Below are positions 26,542-35,114 of a stretch of DNA of 64,000 nucleotides, one piece after another (the stretch's first letter is position 1; each line of letters opens with the position of its first letter). Both the position numbers and the translations under genes were made by a program. The DNA comes from Roseibium aggregatum (GTDB taxonomy: Bacteria > Pseudomonadota > Alphaproteobacteria > Rhizobiales > Stappiaceae). The stretch lies in contig NZ_JAEKJZ010000001.1 in the NCBI RefSeq assembly GCF_017309185.1, forward strand, positions 2,356,001-2,420,000, written 5' to 3'. The notes beneath the pieces were generated by a model. It did no database searches. It had not been told where the DNA came from and saw only the letters and a program-made list of their open reading frames with translations.

Positions 26542-27246
26542 CTAGAACGGCGCAATGATGTCGTAGACCTGCTGTCCCCAGCCTGGCTGCTGAACTTCGG
26601 TAATCCTGCCGCGACCGCCATAGGAGACACGCGCTTCGGCCACCTTGTCGTAGGGAATGGTGTTGTCGCTTTGGATATCCCTGGGCCGGACGATTCCGGC
26701 GATCTGAAGAATCCGCATTTCGTAATTCACACGAACTTCCTGAGATCCGGAGATCACCAGGTTACCGTTCGGCAAACGGTCGGTCACGACCGCGGCAACC
26801 GAAAGCTCGATCACCTCTGAGCGGTCGATGGAGCCGGATCCCGAGGAACCGGAACCGCTGTCAACGCCAAGGTTGGCGTCTCCACCGCTCGTCGTCCCAT
26901 CCCAGGTGCCTTCGAACGAGCCACCCAGCCCGATGTCGGACGTGCGCCGGCGGTCGGAACTGTTGTCCAGATTGGCGCGGTCGTTGATTTCAATCGTAAC
27001 CGTGAGAACATCGCCGATCTTCTTGGCGCGCGGATCGGCGAAGAAATTGTCGCGTCCGCTCATCCAGAGCGAGTTGTAGTCCTTCACACCACCCGGCGCG
27101 AACGTGCTGAGCGGATAGACCGCGTTGGACTGCGCCGCCAGACCGTAGCCGACCGGCGACATTTCCGGAGCTTTGCCGACATCCTGCAACTGGCCGGAAC
27201 AACCCGACACCGCAAGTGCGCCGAGGGTGACAATGAGGGCACGCAT
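26542..27246 (-). CDS. flgH: Flagellar L-ring lipoprotein FlgH
   Basis: Outer-membrane L-ring subunit. The 234-residue product has a lipoprotein signal (lipobox AVSGC, Cys16) and the FlgH domain, with SLWMSGRDNFFADPRAKKIGDVLTV (about 60-84) and the C-terminal NTIPYDKVAEARVSYGGRG. A Gly/Ser-rich insert near residue 125-140 is lineage variation. It overlaps motE by 1 nt. Confidence 0.95.
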   Translation of the reverse strand: MRALIVTLGALAVSGCSGQLQDVGKAPEMSPVGYGLAAQSNAVYPLSTFAPGGVKDYNSLWMSGRDNFFADPRAKKIGDVLTVTIEINDRANLDNSSDRRRTSDIGLGGSFEGTWDGTTSGGDANLGVDSGSGSSGSGSIDRSEVIELSVAAVVTDRLPNGNLVISGSQEVRVNYEMRILQIAGIVRPRDIQSDNTIPYDKVAEARVSYGGRGRITEVQQPGWGQQVYDIIAPF

Positions 27247-27791
27247 TAGAAGCTCCGTTGTGTTTCCGGATCGGTGAGACCCATCATGGACTGAGTAAGC
27301 TGAGCCGCCCGGGAAGGTTCCATTTCATCCAGAATACTGCTGGCGGCACGGGCCTTGAGCTTCAGGAGGACTCCGACCGCTGCTTCCTCGTCGGTCGTCG
27401 ACAGCTGGGCCGCGGCTGCATCCGGGCGCATGCGGCCGATGATCGAAACAACCTGATCCTCGACTTCGTTCAGGAGGACCTCCCGCCGTTCGACCCATTT
27501 TTCGAACTCGGTTTCCTTGCGCTGGAGCTCCGCTATCCTGTCTCTGAGGCGGGCCTCGAGACTGATCAGCTTCCAAGTCTGCCACTTGAGGCGGGCCTCG
27601 GAAGCGGTCTCGGCAATATTCTTGCAATAGAGTTCACTGTCGGAAGGCGGCTCCACCGCTTCCACTTCCACCAGCGTACGCGGCTTCAACCGCGGAGTTT
27701 GCGCCGCTCCGGGAGAGCCGTTCAACGTGATGAAGAAAGCTGAAAACGCCAGAAGAGCTGCCGCGCGGCAGCCGTCCATTATCGGGGGCAT
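27246..27791 (-). CDS. motE: Motility chaperone MotE
   Basis: Periplasmic chaperone that stabilises MotC in S. meliloti. The 181-residue product has a signal peptide (about 1-33), a coiled coil (about 60-110, LEARLRDRIAELQRKETEFEKW) and a C-terminal MgtE-N-like helical domain (SIIGRMRPDAAAAQLS, then ASSILDEMEPSRAAQLT). The ATG at 27791 is chosen because the dyad motif then lies 51 nt upstream as in other units. An ATG at 27818 with AAGGTG before it is a real alternative. Confidence 0.87.
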   Translation of the reverse strand: MPPIMDGCRAAALLAFSAFFITLNGSPGAAQTPRLKPRTLVEVEAVEPPSDSELYCKNIAETASEARLKWQTWKLISLEARLRDRIAELQRKETEFEKWVERREVLLNEVEDQVVSIIGRMRPDAAAAQLSTTDEEAAVGVLLKLKARAASSILDEMEPSRAAQLTQSMMGLTDPETQRSF

Positions 27792-27842
27792 GGAAGCCGT
27801 CCTTTGTGCTGATCCCATTAGGATGCACCTTCAGGGATCGAG

Positions 27843-27855
27843 CTTGCGCGAGGCT
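27843..27855 (-). promoter_or_regulatory. Flagellar dyad motif, motE unit
   Basis: Plus strand CTTGCGCGAGGCT, a perfect consensus match, immediately downstream of the flgI terminator and 51 nt before the preferred motE start. This implies a separate promoter for motE-flgH-fliL-fliP. Confidence 0.65.
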
Positions 27856-27867
27856 GGCGGTGCCAAC

Positions 27868-27900
27868 GAAAAAGAGCGCCGCCGTTGAGGCAGCGCTCTT
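27868..27900 (-). terminator. Intrinsic terminator after flgI
   Basis: An 8-bp stem (27872-27879 with 27893-27900) followed by TTTTT on the - strand, 21 nt after the flgI stop. It ends the flgB-flgC-fliE-flgG-flgA-flgI unit. Confidence 0.85.
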
Positions 27901-27921
27901 CCTTTGGCTCGGGAAATGACC

Positions 27922-29025
27922 CTACTGAACCACCAGCTCCGCCTGGAGCGCACCGGAGGTCTTGATCGCCTGAAGGATCGCGATGATACCCGTCGGCCGA
28001 AGACCGATCCGGTTGAGCCCGCGCACCAGGGTCGGAAGATCCGTGCCTCCGACGACGGCTAATTGTCCGCCGCTTTCCTGCGCATCGACATAGGTGCGCG
28101 GAACCACGACGGTTTCCCCGTCGGAGAAAGGCGACGGCTGCGACACCTCCGGAGCCTCTGATATTCGGACAGTGAGATTGCCGTGGGTGATCGCCACCGT
28201 GGAAATCTGTACGTCCTTGCCGATCACGACCGTGCCCGTTCGTTCGTCGATCACGACTTTGGCCGTCTGGTCCGGCCGAACGCGGATCGCCTCGATCTCT
28301 GCCATGAAACGGGTCATGCTCAGGTTCTTCGGCGGCGTCAGGTCAACCGTCCGGTAATCCCGCTCCTTGGCGACGACAAGTCCGTATCGCTCCTTGGTAT
28401 AACGGTTGATTGCATCCGTGATCCGGACGGCCGTTCTGAAATCGGGATTGGTCAGCTCCAGGACCAGACCCGGAATCTGCGCAAACTTGGCGGGTAGGTC
28501 CCGCTCGATCAAGGCGCCGTTGGGAACCCTTCCGACGGTCGGAATGCCCTGCGTCAGGCTTTCCGCATCGCCGGTTTCGGCAAAGCCGGACACAGCCACC
28601 GGTCCCTGGCCCACCGCATAGATGTGACCGTCGGCGCCGAGCAAGGGTGTCGCGACCAGTGTCCCTCCGGCAAGCGAGGTAGCATCGCCGAGGGAAGAGA
28701 CGGTCACGTCAATTTTCGAACCGATACCGACGAACGACGGCATCTCGGCAGTCACGACAACCGCGGCAACGTTATCGGTACGCAATGCCGTGTCTCGGAC
28801 GTTGACGCCGAGACTGTCGAGCATCGACTGAAGCGATTGCTCTGTGAAGGGCGAATTGCGCAGGCTGTCGCCCGACCCTTTAAGACCGATGACGAGCCCG
28901 TAGCCGACAAGCTGGTTGTCGCGCACCCCCTGCAGACTGGCGATGTCCTTGATCCGGACCATCGCCGACACCGGGGTGGCGGCTGTCAGGACAGCCAGGA
29001 AGACAATGATTAGCCGATTCATCAA
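27922..29025 (-). CDS. flgI: Flagellar P-ring protein FlgI
   Basis: Periplasmic P-ring subunit around the rod. The 367-residue product has a signal peptide (about 1-22) and the family hallmarks VRIKDIASLQGVRDNQLVGYGLVIGL-type start (residues about 23-50), SGDSLRNSPFT, and the C-terminal TDLPTLVRGLNRIGLRPTGIIAILQAIK. It directly abuts flgA, which chaperones it. Length is typical. Confidence 0.96.
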   Translation of the reverse strand: MMNRLIIVFLAVLTAATPVSAMVRIKDIASLQGVRDNQLVGYGLVIGLKGSGDSLRNSPFTEQSLQSMLDSLGVNVRDTALRTDNVAAVVVTAEMPSFVGIGSKIDVTVSSLGDATSLAGGTLVATPLLGADGHIYAVGQGPVAVSGFAETGDAESLTQGIPTVGRVPNGALIERDLPAKFAQIPGLVLELTNPDFRTAVRITDAINRYTKERYGLVVAKERDYRTVDLTPPKNLSMTRFMAEIEAIRVRPDQTAKVVIDERTGTVVIGKDVQISTVAITHGNLTVRISEAPEVSQPSPFSDGETVVVPRTYVDAQESGGQLAVVGGTDLPTLVRGLNRIGLRPTGIIAILQAIKTSGALQAELVVQ

Positions 29026-29484
29026 TCAATTCTCCACGCGGATCGACCCGTCCTGCTGCACCCGACCGGATACGATCAGTCCGCTGTCGATGTTGCGCAC
29101 CCGGACGAAATTTCCGGCTCCGCCGTTCTGAAGCGCTTCAACCTGCATGACGATGGTCAGGCCCTGCTCTTGAAAGACCAGCCGCGCGGGCTCGCCACGA
29201 CGAACCAGAACCTGTTTTTCGATTGCGTTGACGGGAATCGGCTGACCCGGCAGCAGTGTCCGCCGCGCGACCATGCCCGCGACCTGGCCACGATTGGTGT
29301 GCACGGCGAATTGCTGAGCGGTCCGGCTGGGAAATTTGCGTTCAATCAGGTCCTTGTGCGCAATTTCAGACCCTGGATGGATCGTTTGGCGCGGTACGGG
29401 AAGCTCGATACTGGCCGCTTGTACGGCCAGTCCGGAACCGGCCGTAAAGAGGATGACCAGGAGCGATCTGATCCAGAAGCTCAT
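29026..29484 (-). CDS. flgA: P-ring assembly chaperone FlgA
   Basis: Periplasmic chaperone needed to polymerise FlgI. The 152-residue product has a signal peptide (about 1-23) and a SAF/ChapFlgA domain over the rest, with GSEIAHKDLIERKFPSR and VARRTLLPGQPIPVNAI, and the C-terminal NFVRVRNIDSGLIVSGRV. It is shorter than E. coli FlgA, as usual in this group. It is placed between flgG and flgI. Confidence 0.92.
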   Translation of the reverse strand: MSFWIRSLLVILFTAGSGLAVQAASIELPVPRQTIHPGSEIAHKDLIERKFPSRTAQQFAVHTNRGQVAGMVARRTLLPGQPIPVNAIEKQVLVRRGEPARLVFQEQGLTIVMQVEALQNGGAGNFVRVRNIDSGLIVSGRVQQDGSIRVEN

Positions 29485-29499
29485 TGCCTCAAACCTTCC

Positions 29500-30288
29500 C
29501 TATCGGATACCGTTGGTGACCGTTCCGGCCATTTCATCGGCGGCCTTCATGACCTTGGAGTTCATTTCGTAGCCGCGCTGCGCGCTGATGAGGGCTGTGA
29601 TTTCCTTGACCGGATCGACATTCGAGCTTTCCAGATAGCCCTGGCGGATCACGCCGAATCCGGGATCGCCCGGCACGCCGCCAACGGGAGCGCCGGAGGC
29701 TTCCGTCTCTCTGAAGAGATTGCCCCCCACCGGCTCAAGGCCGACGTCGTTTGCAAAGTTGGCAAGCGTCAGCTGACCGAGTTCGCGCGGCGTTATTTCA
29801 CCGTCGATCTTCGCATAGACCTGACCGGATTCATTGATGGCCACCTCGATCGTGTCTTCCGGGACCACGATGGCCGGTTCGACGGTATATCCGTCGATGG
29901 TGACGAGCCGCCCGTCCGCGTTCTTGTTGAAGGAACCGGAGCGCGTGTAGAGCGTCTCGTCGTCCGGTCCGGTAATCTCGAACCAGCCACGACCGTCGAG
30001 CGCGACATCGAACTGGTTGCCGGTGTTGGTCAGCGACCCCTGGGCATGCAGTTTCCGGATACCGGCCGTCCTGACGCCAAGCCCGAGCTGCGCGCCTTCC
30101 GGAACAGGGTCCTCTCCGCCGCGGTTCGGGACGCCCTGCAGCCGTTCCGCCTGGTAAAGAAGGTCGGAAAACTCGGCTTGCGAGCGTTTGAATGCGGTCG
30201 TGTTCATGTTGGCAATGTTGTTGGCGACAACTTCAACATTGAGCTGTTGCGCACTCATGCCTGTCGCTGCGATAGCCAGAGCTTTCAT
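29500..30288 (-). CDS. flgG: Flagellar distal rod protein FlgG
   Basis: Major distal rod subunit. The 262-residue product starts with [21 protein letters not shown] and the rod motif [18 protein letters not shown]. The middle carries a FlgE/F/G-like domain ([18 protein letters not shown]), and it ends with [28 protein letters not shown]. This is FlgG and not FlgF by length and terminal sequence; no flgF is in the window. Confidence 0.96.
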   Translation of the reverse strand: MKALAIAATGMSAQQLNVEVVANNIANMNTTAFKRSQAEFSDLLYQAERLQGVPNRGGEDPVPEGAQLGLGVRTAGIRKLHAQGSLTNTGNQFDVALDGRGWFEITGPDDETLYTRSGSFNKNADGRLVTIDGYTVEPAIVVPEDTIEVAINESGQVYAKIDGEITPRELGQLTLANFANDVGLEPVGGNLFRETEASGAPVGGVPGDPGFGVIRQGYLESSNVDPVKEITALISAQRGYEMNSKVMKAADEMAGTVTNGIR

Positions 30289-30339
30289 GGATAGTCTCCT
30301 TGGAGGGTCGCGTGACGGTTCAAGCCGGAAATTCGCGGC

Positions 30340-30681
30340 CTAGATCGTCATTCGGCTGATTTCCTGATAGGCGGACACGACTTTGTCGCGAATGGCGATA
30401 GCCGTCTGCAAAGTGCTCTCGGCGGCCATCACGGCTTCAACGACCTGTTGAACGGAAGCCTGTCCATCGACGCCAGCGATCGAAGCCGCCTCTCCTTCCT
30501 TGATCTTTTCGATGGCCCCTTGGGAAACCTGAGCCATGGCATCGGAAAAACTGACCTCGGCGGCAGCTTCGGCGCCACCCAGATCGGGGGTGCCGGCTGT
30601 GTAGCGCGTCGTTGACGCGCTCTTGAGAATGCCGTCGGTGGTCGCGGAAGACAGGGCGGAAATTTCGTTGATCATGCTCAA
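30340..30681 (-). CDS. fliE: Flagellar hook-basal body protein FliE
   Basis: Junction protein between MS ring and proximal rod. The 113-residue product has a polar N-terminus and the conserved C-terminal region [42 protein letters not shown] pattern (about 70-112). Its start overlaps the flgC stop by 4 nt, as in many bacteria. Confidence 0.93.
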   Translation of the reverse strand: MSMINEISALSSATTDGILKSASTTRYTAGTPDLGGAEAAAEVSFSDAMAQVSQGAIEKIKEGEAASIAGVDGQASVQQVVEAVMAAESTLQTAIAIRDKVVSAYQEISRMTI

Positions 30682-31094
30682 TTCCTCAAAAGATCGATGT
30701 GGCGCATGACCATTTCACGGGCTTGCGTCATTACTTTCAGATTGGCTTCGTAGGACCGGTTGGTCTCGCGCATGTCCGCAAGCTCAAGCAGCGTGTTGAC
30801 GTTCGGCATTTTCACATAGCCGTCGACATCGGCTGCCGGATGCCCAGGGTCGTACTCGACGGTGAAGGGGGCCTTGTCGGTTCCTATGCCCTTCACAGAC
30901 ACGAGATTGGCCTGTTGCGCGCGATCGAACTCGCTTTCGAACGTGATCGTCTTGCGCCGGTAGGGATCGTCGCCGGACGTCTCGCCAGTCGAACGCGCGT
31001 TGGCCAGGTTTTCAGATACGACACGCAACCTTTCGGACTGAGCCCTCAGTCCCGCTGCTGAAATATGAAGGGTGGCGGCTAACGGATCCGACAT
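30678..31094 (-). CDS. flgC: Flagellar proximal rod protein FlgC
   Basis: Proximal rod subunit. The 138-residue product contains [28 protein letters not shown] at the N-terminus, [11 protein letters not shown] in the centre, and the C-terminal [25 protein letters not shown] typical of FlgC. It starts 11 nt after flgB. Confidence 0.95.
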   Translation of the reverse strand: MSDPLAATLHISAAGLRAQSERLRVVSENLANARSTGETSGDDPYRRKTITFESEFDRAQQANLVSVKGIGTDKAPFTVEYDPGHPAADVDGYVKMPNVNTLLELADMRETNRSYEANLKVMTQAREMVMRHIDLLRN

Positions 31095-31105
31095 GACTGG
31101 TTTCC

Positions 31106-31486
31106 TTAGGATTTCACGGTCGAGAGGTACATTCGGTGAAAGGACTTCGCGATGGACGTGTTCAGCGAGTGATCGCGCGCCACCTCACCGACCTTCATGA
31201 GTTCCTGCTCGATGCTGACCGAGTTGCCGGAATGGGTGACGGTCCAGCTCTCAGCCTTTTCGACTTCGGACTGACGAGCCGCCTCAGTCGTCTGACCGAG
31301 ATGTCCGTCGTGAGTCGCGGTCATGGCAAGCTGGGTCTTGCTGATCACCGAGGTGAACGGCTCCAGATCCTTGGCCCGGAACCCGGGCGTATTGGCATTT
31401 GCGATGTTCTCGGCGATTGTCGCCTCGCGCACCGAAAGCCATTCATTGTTGTTTGAAACGAGTTTGTTCAGGAACACCGGTTCCAT
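31106..31486 (-). CDS. flgB: Flagellar proximal rod protein FlgB
   Basis: First proximal rod protein. The 126-residue product has the rod motif [24 protein letters not shown] (about 19-42) and a C-terminal helix with [27 protein letters not shown]. The ATG at 31486 follows GAGGAG; a longer in-frame extension to 31747 is not protein-like and would cover the promoter. The dyad motif lies 48 nt upstream. Confidence 0.94.
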   Translation of the reverse strand: MEPVFLNKLVSNNNEWLSVREATIAENIANANTPGFRAKDLEPFTSVISKTQLAMTATHDGHLGQTTEAARQSEVEKAESWTVTHSGNSVSIEQELMKVGEVARDHSLNTSIAKSFHRMYLSTVKS

Positions 31487-31534
31487 CGAAAGTCTCCTCT
31501 CAATTCGGGTTGGGTTGGAAGGTAAGCGGGCAAG

Positions 31535-31547
31535 CTTGTCTGAGGCT
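31535..31547 (-). promoter_or_regulatory. Flagellar dyad motif, flgB unit
   Basis: Plus strand CTTGTCTGAGGCT, two mismatches in the central spacer, but half-sites CAAGCTT and AGGCT are intact. It is 48 nt before the flgB start. Confidence 0.5.
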
Positions 31548-31580
31548 GTACCGGCAAATTCGAAAAACTGACCTATCGTC

Positions 31581-31593
31581 AGCCTCGCGCAAT
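31581..31593 (+). promoter_or_regulatory. Flagellar dyad motif on the opposite strand
   Basis: AGCCTCGCGCAAT, the same element now facing the + strand gene that starts at 31668 (74 nt away). With the flgB copy it forms a divergent control region, the two elements being 33 nt apart. Confidence 0.5.
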
Positions 31594-31667
31594 CTTCGAC
31601 AGACAGGATTGCACTTATCCGGTGCGCGCGCGGACCGGACGCAACCTTGTTGAGGAGAGACGACACA

Positions 31668-32177
31668 ATGTTCGTGATGTCATTGCCGACAAGAAGGAAA
31701 CGAAACCGTTTGGTTTCCGGACTGTTGACTGGAACGGGTCTGCCCATGAGCGCGGCGGCATTGTTCGTTGGCCTGTCGCCAACAGAGGCCGCGGATTTAC
31801 AGGGCGTCGATTGCGCGTCCTATGCGAGAGCCTACGCGGATGCCCATGTCACTTCCGATCCGGGCAACCTGTCCGTCGCTGACGGCGGCATGCGTGGTGC
31901 TGTTATCGGCGGAGCCTGGGAGGGACCGGGCGGGGCCCGCCGTGGCGCGGCAGCCGGAGCAGCCCTTTCGGTTCTCGACTCCCTGGGGAACTATCCTTCC
32001 GGTTGGCGCGGCCTCTACGACATGGCCTACAGAATGTGCCGGAACAGCCAGTCGTCGGTTACGCATCGTCCAACGACTCTCGGCGATCCGTCCTATCGTC
32101 CCGCGCAACCACCCTTTGGATCGCTGGAACCGCCAGCCCCGCCGCTGCCGACGGCGCCACTGGCCCCTTCACGCTGA
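31668..32177 (+). CDS. Exported glycine-rich protein of unknown function
   Basis: Unrecognised 169-residue product. The Arg-rich start (SLPTRRKRNR) and hydrophobic segment (about 15-40) suggest a signal peptide ending near TEAA. The mature part has a two-Cys helical region, a Gly/Ala-rich segment (GGMRGAVIGGAWEGPGG, glycine-zipper-like) and a Pro-rich tail. The ATG at 31668 follows GAGGAGA at 31652-31658; a TTG at 31647 is less likely. A flagellar-type dyad lies upstream on the same strand. Confidence 0.65.
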   Translation: MFVMSLPTRRKRNRLVSGLLTGTGLPMSAAALFVGLSPTEAADLQGVDCASYARAYADAHVTSDPGNLSVADGGMRGAVIGGAWEGPGGARRGAAAGAALSVLDSLGNYPSGWRGLYDMAYRMCRNSQSSVTHRPTTLGDPSYRPAQPPFGSLEPPAPPLPTAPLAPSR

Positions 32178-32186
32178 GGAAGCGAG

Positions 32187-32555
32187 ATGTTGTCATTCAT
32201 GTCCGACAAGAAAAGCGCTTCCGCAAAGGCCGCTCAACGGCGCATTCACGAACGTCAGCGTACGCGCCTTCGCCCAGGAAAACTGGCAAGTCTCAACAAC
32301 GAGTACCTGTGCGATTGCACCATCCGGGATATCTCGGAGGGTGGCCTGCGTCTCGTACTGGATCGGAACGCCAGTCTGCCAAAGGAATTCTATGTATTTG
32401 ACGCCGTGGCGCAAACCGTTGCGGAAGTGCAGCTTCGCTGGCGCGATGGCGTGGCCGCCGGGGTCGTCTATCTCGTCCCCCCTGCGGATATCAAGTTCTA
32501 CGCCAACGCCGGCATAAGAAAGCTCGCCCAGAAATTCTACGCCGTGGAAGAGTGA
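32187..32555 (+). CDS. PilZ-domain protein
   Basis: Likely cyclic-di-GMP receptor. The 122-residue product has the two PilZ signature parts: an Arg-rich motif (R19-x3-R23, R23-x3-R27) and D48-I-S50-E-G-G53, followed by beta strands. No other domain is present. GAGGA at 32176-32180 precedes the ATG at 32187. It follows the glycine-rich gene by 9 nt, so the two are probably co-transcribed. Motility control next to a flagellar island is plausible but inferred. Confidence 0.85.
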   Translation: MLSFMSDKKSASAKAAQRRIHERQRTRLRPGKLASLNNEYLCDCTIRDISEGGLRLVLDRNASLPKEFYVFDAVAQTVAEVQLRWRDGVAAGVVYLVPPADIKFYANAGIRKLAQKFYAVEE

Positions 32556-32578
32556 CAGCCACCCCGGGCGACTCGGTT

Positions 32579-33388
32579 TCACGGCCCCAACAAAGCCGAG
32601 GTCAGGGGGCTTCCAGGCTCCTTCAGCCCGTCGATGACGTTGAAATGATGCAGGCCCGGGTCGTGCCGGCAAACTGTTAGCGGCCAAGCCGCCGCAAGCA
32701 TCTCAGACTGTCGGAGAAATTCCGGTAATTCCGAGCTCCCCACCCAGGCGACGACGGGACAATTCCCGACCGGCGTCTTCAAGGCGGGACTTTCCGCCAC
32801 CGCATCTTCTTCCGTCATCTTGAACTTACGGTTCATTTCGGTTCTTAGAAGCGGGCGCAAATCGTGAAGCCCGCTGATCGACACCACTTTCTCGATCCGG
32901 GAAATCACGGCCGCAGGCAAGGCCGCATCCTCGCACAGCATGCGTGTCACCAGATGACCGCCAGCCGAGTGTCCTGTCAGGCGTATGGGTCCTGCGACGC
33001 GCGCTGCCGCTGTCTCGATGGCCTCGGTTATTTCCTGCGTGATTTCCGCGATGCGAACGTCCGGCGCCAGATCGTATCCCGGTAGACAGACCGTCCAGCC
33101 GTTTTCAAGACAGCCCCTTGCCAGATGAGACCAGGTGGACTTGTCGAACCTCAGCCAGTACCCGCCATGAACGAAGACAACGAGCCCTTTGGAGTTACCG
33201 CGCGGAAAAAACAGATCGAACCGTTGACGGTCGCCCTTACCGTAGCAGATGTCCAATTCCTTGCCCGCCCAGCCGGACCGGAACGCTTCCGCCTCTTTTG
33301 CCCAGCGGACCGGGTACTCCGCCGCTCCTTCGATATGCGCCGCATTGGCGTAAGCGTCGTCCCAATCGTCGATCTGCGGTTCCGTCAT
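32579..33388 (-). CDS. Alpha/beta hydrolase, kynurenine-formamidase-like
   Basis: Serine hydrolase of the alpha/beta fold. The 269-residue product has the HGGYW oxyanion motif (H74-W78), the nucleophile elbow GHSAGG with Ser141, and a late LHHF with His247/His248; E220 may be the acid. HGGYW and overall length fit arylformamidase-like enzymes of tryptophan breakdown, but no other kynurenine gene is nearby, so the substrate is open. It is convergent with the PilZ gene and divergent from the ligase gene. Confidence 0.8.
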   Translation of the reverse strand: MTEPQIDDWDDAYANAAHIEGAAEYPVRWAKEAEAFRSGWAGKELDICYGKGDRQRFDLFFPRGNSKGLVVFVHGGYWLRFDKSTWSHLARGCLENGWTVCLPGYDLAPDVRIAEITQEITEAIETAAARVAGPIRLTGHSAGGHLVTRMLCEDAALPAAVISRIEKVVSISGLHDLRPLLRTEMNRKFKMTEEDAVAESPALKTPVGNCPVVAWVGSSELPEFLRQSEMLAAAWPLTVCRHDPGLHHFNVIDGLKEPGSPLTSALLGP

Positions 33389-33536
33389 CTCAAATCCCCC
33401 TCAAGCGACTCTGTCGGATATTGCGTTCAGGTAGGCACAACAAACCGCTGGACGGATGATCCCGCAAGTGCCTGTCTTGTCAAATCGACCGAGCCCGGCA
33501 TAACGTCGCTTGAAAACGAAAACTACGGGAGGAACA

Positions 33537-35114
33537 ATGGAGCGCTCATCCAATCGCGTGGCCAACCTGGCACATTTCCTGACCAAGAACGCGCGCCGCT
33601 GGCCTGCGCGCACGGCGGTTGTTTGGGAGGAAAAAGCCTGGACCTGGTCGGAACTTGACGCCCGTGTGTCGGCGCTGGCCCAGGCCCTGCACAAGGAGTA
33701 TGGCGTTGCAAAGGGCGACGCGTTGCTTGTTCAGGCTCAAAATTCCAACCAGATGATTGAAATCATGCTGGCCGCCTTTCGGCTGGGTGCGGTGTGGGTG
33801 CCCTGCAATTTCCGTCAGGCTCCGGGCGAGACCGCCTACGCCGCGCAGAAAGCCAACGCCAGGGTTTTCCTGTGCGACGCGGAATATGAGGATCAGGCCG
33901 AGGCGGTCAGACAAGCCGGAGCGGATCTGGCCGGCATCGTCAGCATCGGAGACAGCCCGTTCGCGGCCTCCTACGAAGATCTGGTCTCCGCCTACCTGTC
34001 ATCTCCCTGCGACAACGCCCCCGTCGACTACAACGACCCCTGCTGGCTGTTCTTTACCTCCGGTTCGACCGGCCGGCCCAAGGCGGTTGTCCTCACCCAT
34101 GGGCAAATCGGGTTTGTCTGCGTCAACTACATGACCGACCTTCTCTCCGGCACGACGGAAAGGGACGCCTCGCTTGTCATCGCCCCCCTGTCCCATGGCG
34201 CGGGACTGCATCTCATCGCACAGCTTTCCGCAGGAAGCGCGCACGTCTTGATGCCGAAGGGCGGTTTCAATCCTGCGAACGCCTTCCAGCTGATCGAAGA
34301 ACACAATATCGGCAACCTTTTCACCGTGCCGACAATCGTCAAACGGCTGGTCGAGGATCCAGCCCTCGAGCGCTTCGATCACTCCAGCCTGCGGCATGTG
34401 ATTTACGCGGGCGCCCCCATGTATCGCGAAGACCAGAAGCTTGCGCTTGAAAAACTCGGCAAGGTGCTCGTTCAGTACTACGGGCTCGGAGAGGTGACGG
34501 GCAACATCACCGTTCTGCGCCCGCAGGATCATTCGCTCGAGGACGGACCGCAGACCCGTGCCGGAACCTGCGGCACCGAACGAACCGGGATCGAGATCTC
34601 CATTCAGGATGACGAGGGAAAGATCCTTCCCCCTTTCGAAACCGGGGAGGTCTGCGTTATCGGCCCGGCCGTCTGTGCGGGTTATCTGAACGACGATGCG
34701 GCGAATGCCAAATCCTTCCGGAACGGCTGGTTTCGCACGGGCGATATCGGCCACATGGACGACGCGCGCTATCTCTATCTCACCGGCCGGGCCTCGGACA
34801 TGTACATATCCGGCGGCTCGAACGTCTATCCGAAGGAAGTCGAGGAGGTTCTTCTCGCCCACCCCTCCCTGTCCGAAGTGGCCATTCTCGGAATACCCGA
34901 TCCACAATGGGGGGAAATCGGCCTTGCGGTTTGCGTGGCGGCGGAAGGTGCGTCACCCGACCAGGAGGAGATCGCCACCTTTCTGTCCGGCAAGGTCGCC
35001 CGCTACAAGCAGCCTTCGCGCTATCTGTTCATCGATGAGATGCCCACAAGCGCCTATGGAAAGATCACGAAAAAGCTGGTTCGGACCTTCCTTGAGGAGC
35101 AGGGTTTTCTATGA
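33537..35114 (+). CDS. AMP-dependent acyl-CoA synthetase/ligase
   Basis: ANL-family enzyme that activates a carboxylic acid as acyl-AMP and usually transfers it to CoA. The 525-residue product has the P-loop FTSGSTGRPKAVVLTHG (about 175-191), YYGLGEV (A5), WFRTGDIG (A7), and the catalytic Lys in the C-terminal GKITKKLVR. The ATG at 33537 follows GGGAGGA. The substrate cannot be read from sequence; long-chain or aromatic acids are both possible. Its stop codon overlaps the start of the next gene. Confidence 0.9.
   Translation: MERSSNRVANLAHFLTKNARRWPARTAVVWEEKAWTWSELDARVSALAQALHKEYGVAKGDALLVQAQNSNQMIEIMLAAFRLGAVWVPCNFRQAPGETAYAAQKANARVFLCDAEYEDQAEAVRQAGADLAGIVSIGDSPFAASYEDLVSAYLSSPCDNAPVDYNDPCWLFFTSGSTGRPKAVVLTHGQIGFVCVNYMTDLLSGTTERDASLVIAPLSHGAGLHLIAQLSAGSAHVLMPKGGFNPANAFQLIEEHNIGNLFTVPTIVKRLVEDPALERFDHSSLRHVIYAGAPMYREDQKLALEKLGKVLVQYYGLGEVTGNITVLRPQDHSLEDGPQTRAGTCGTERTGIEISIQDDEGKILPPFETGEVCVIGPAVCAGYLNDDAANAKSFRNGWFRTGDIGHMDDARYLYLTGRASDMYISGGSNVYPKEVEEVLLAHPSLSEVAILGIPDPQWGEIGLAVCVAAEGASPDQEEIATFLSGKVARYKQPSRYLFIDEMPTSAYGKITKKLVRTFLEEQGFL

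Noticed and set aside
31487..31747. Longer N-terminal extension of flgB
   Set aside because: Not protein-like, covers the divergent promoter region, and a good ribosome site precedes the ATG at 31486.
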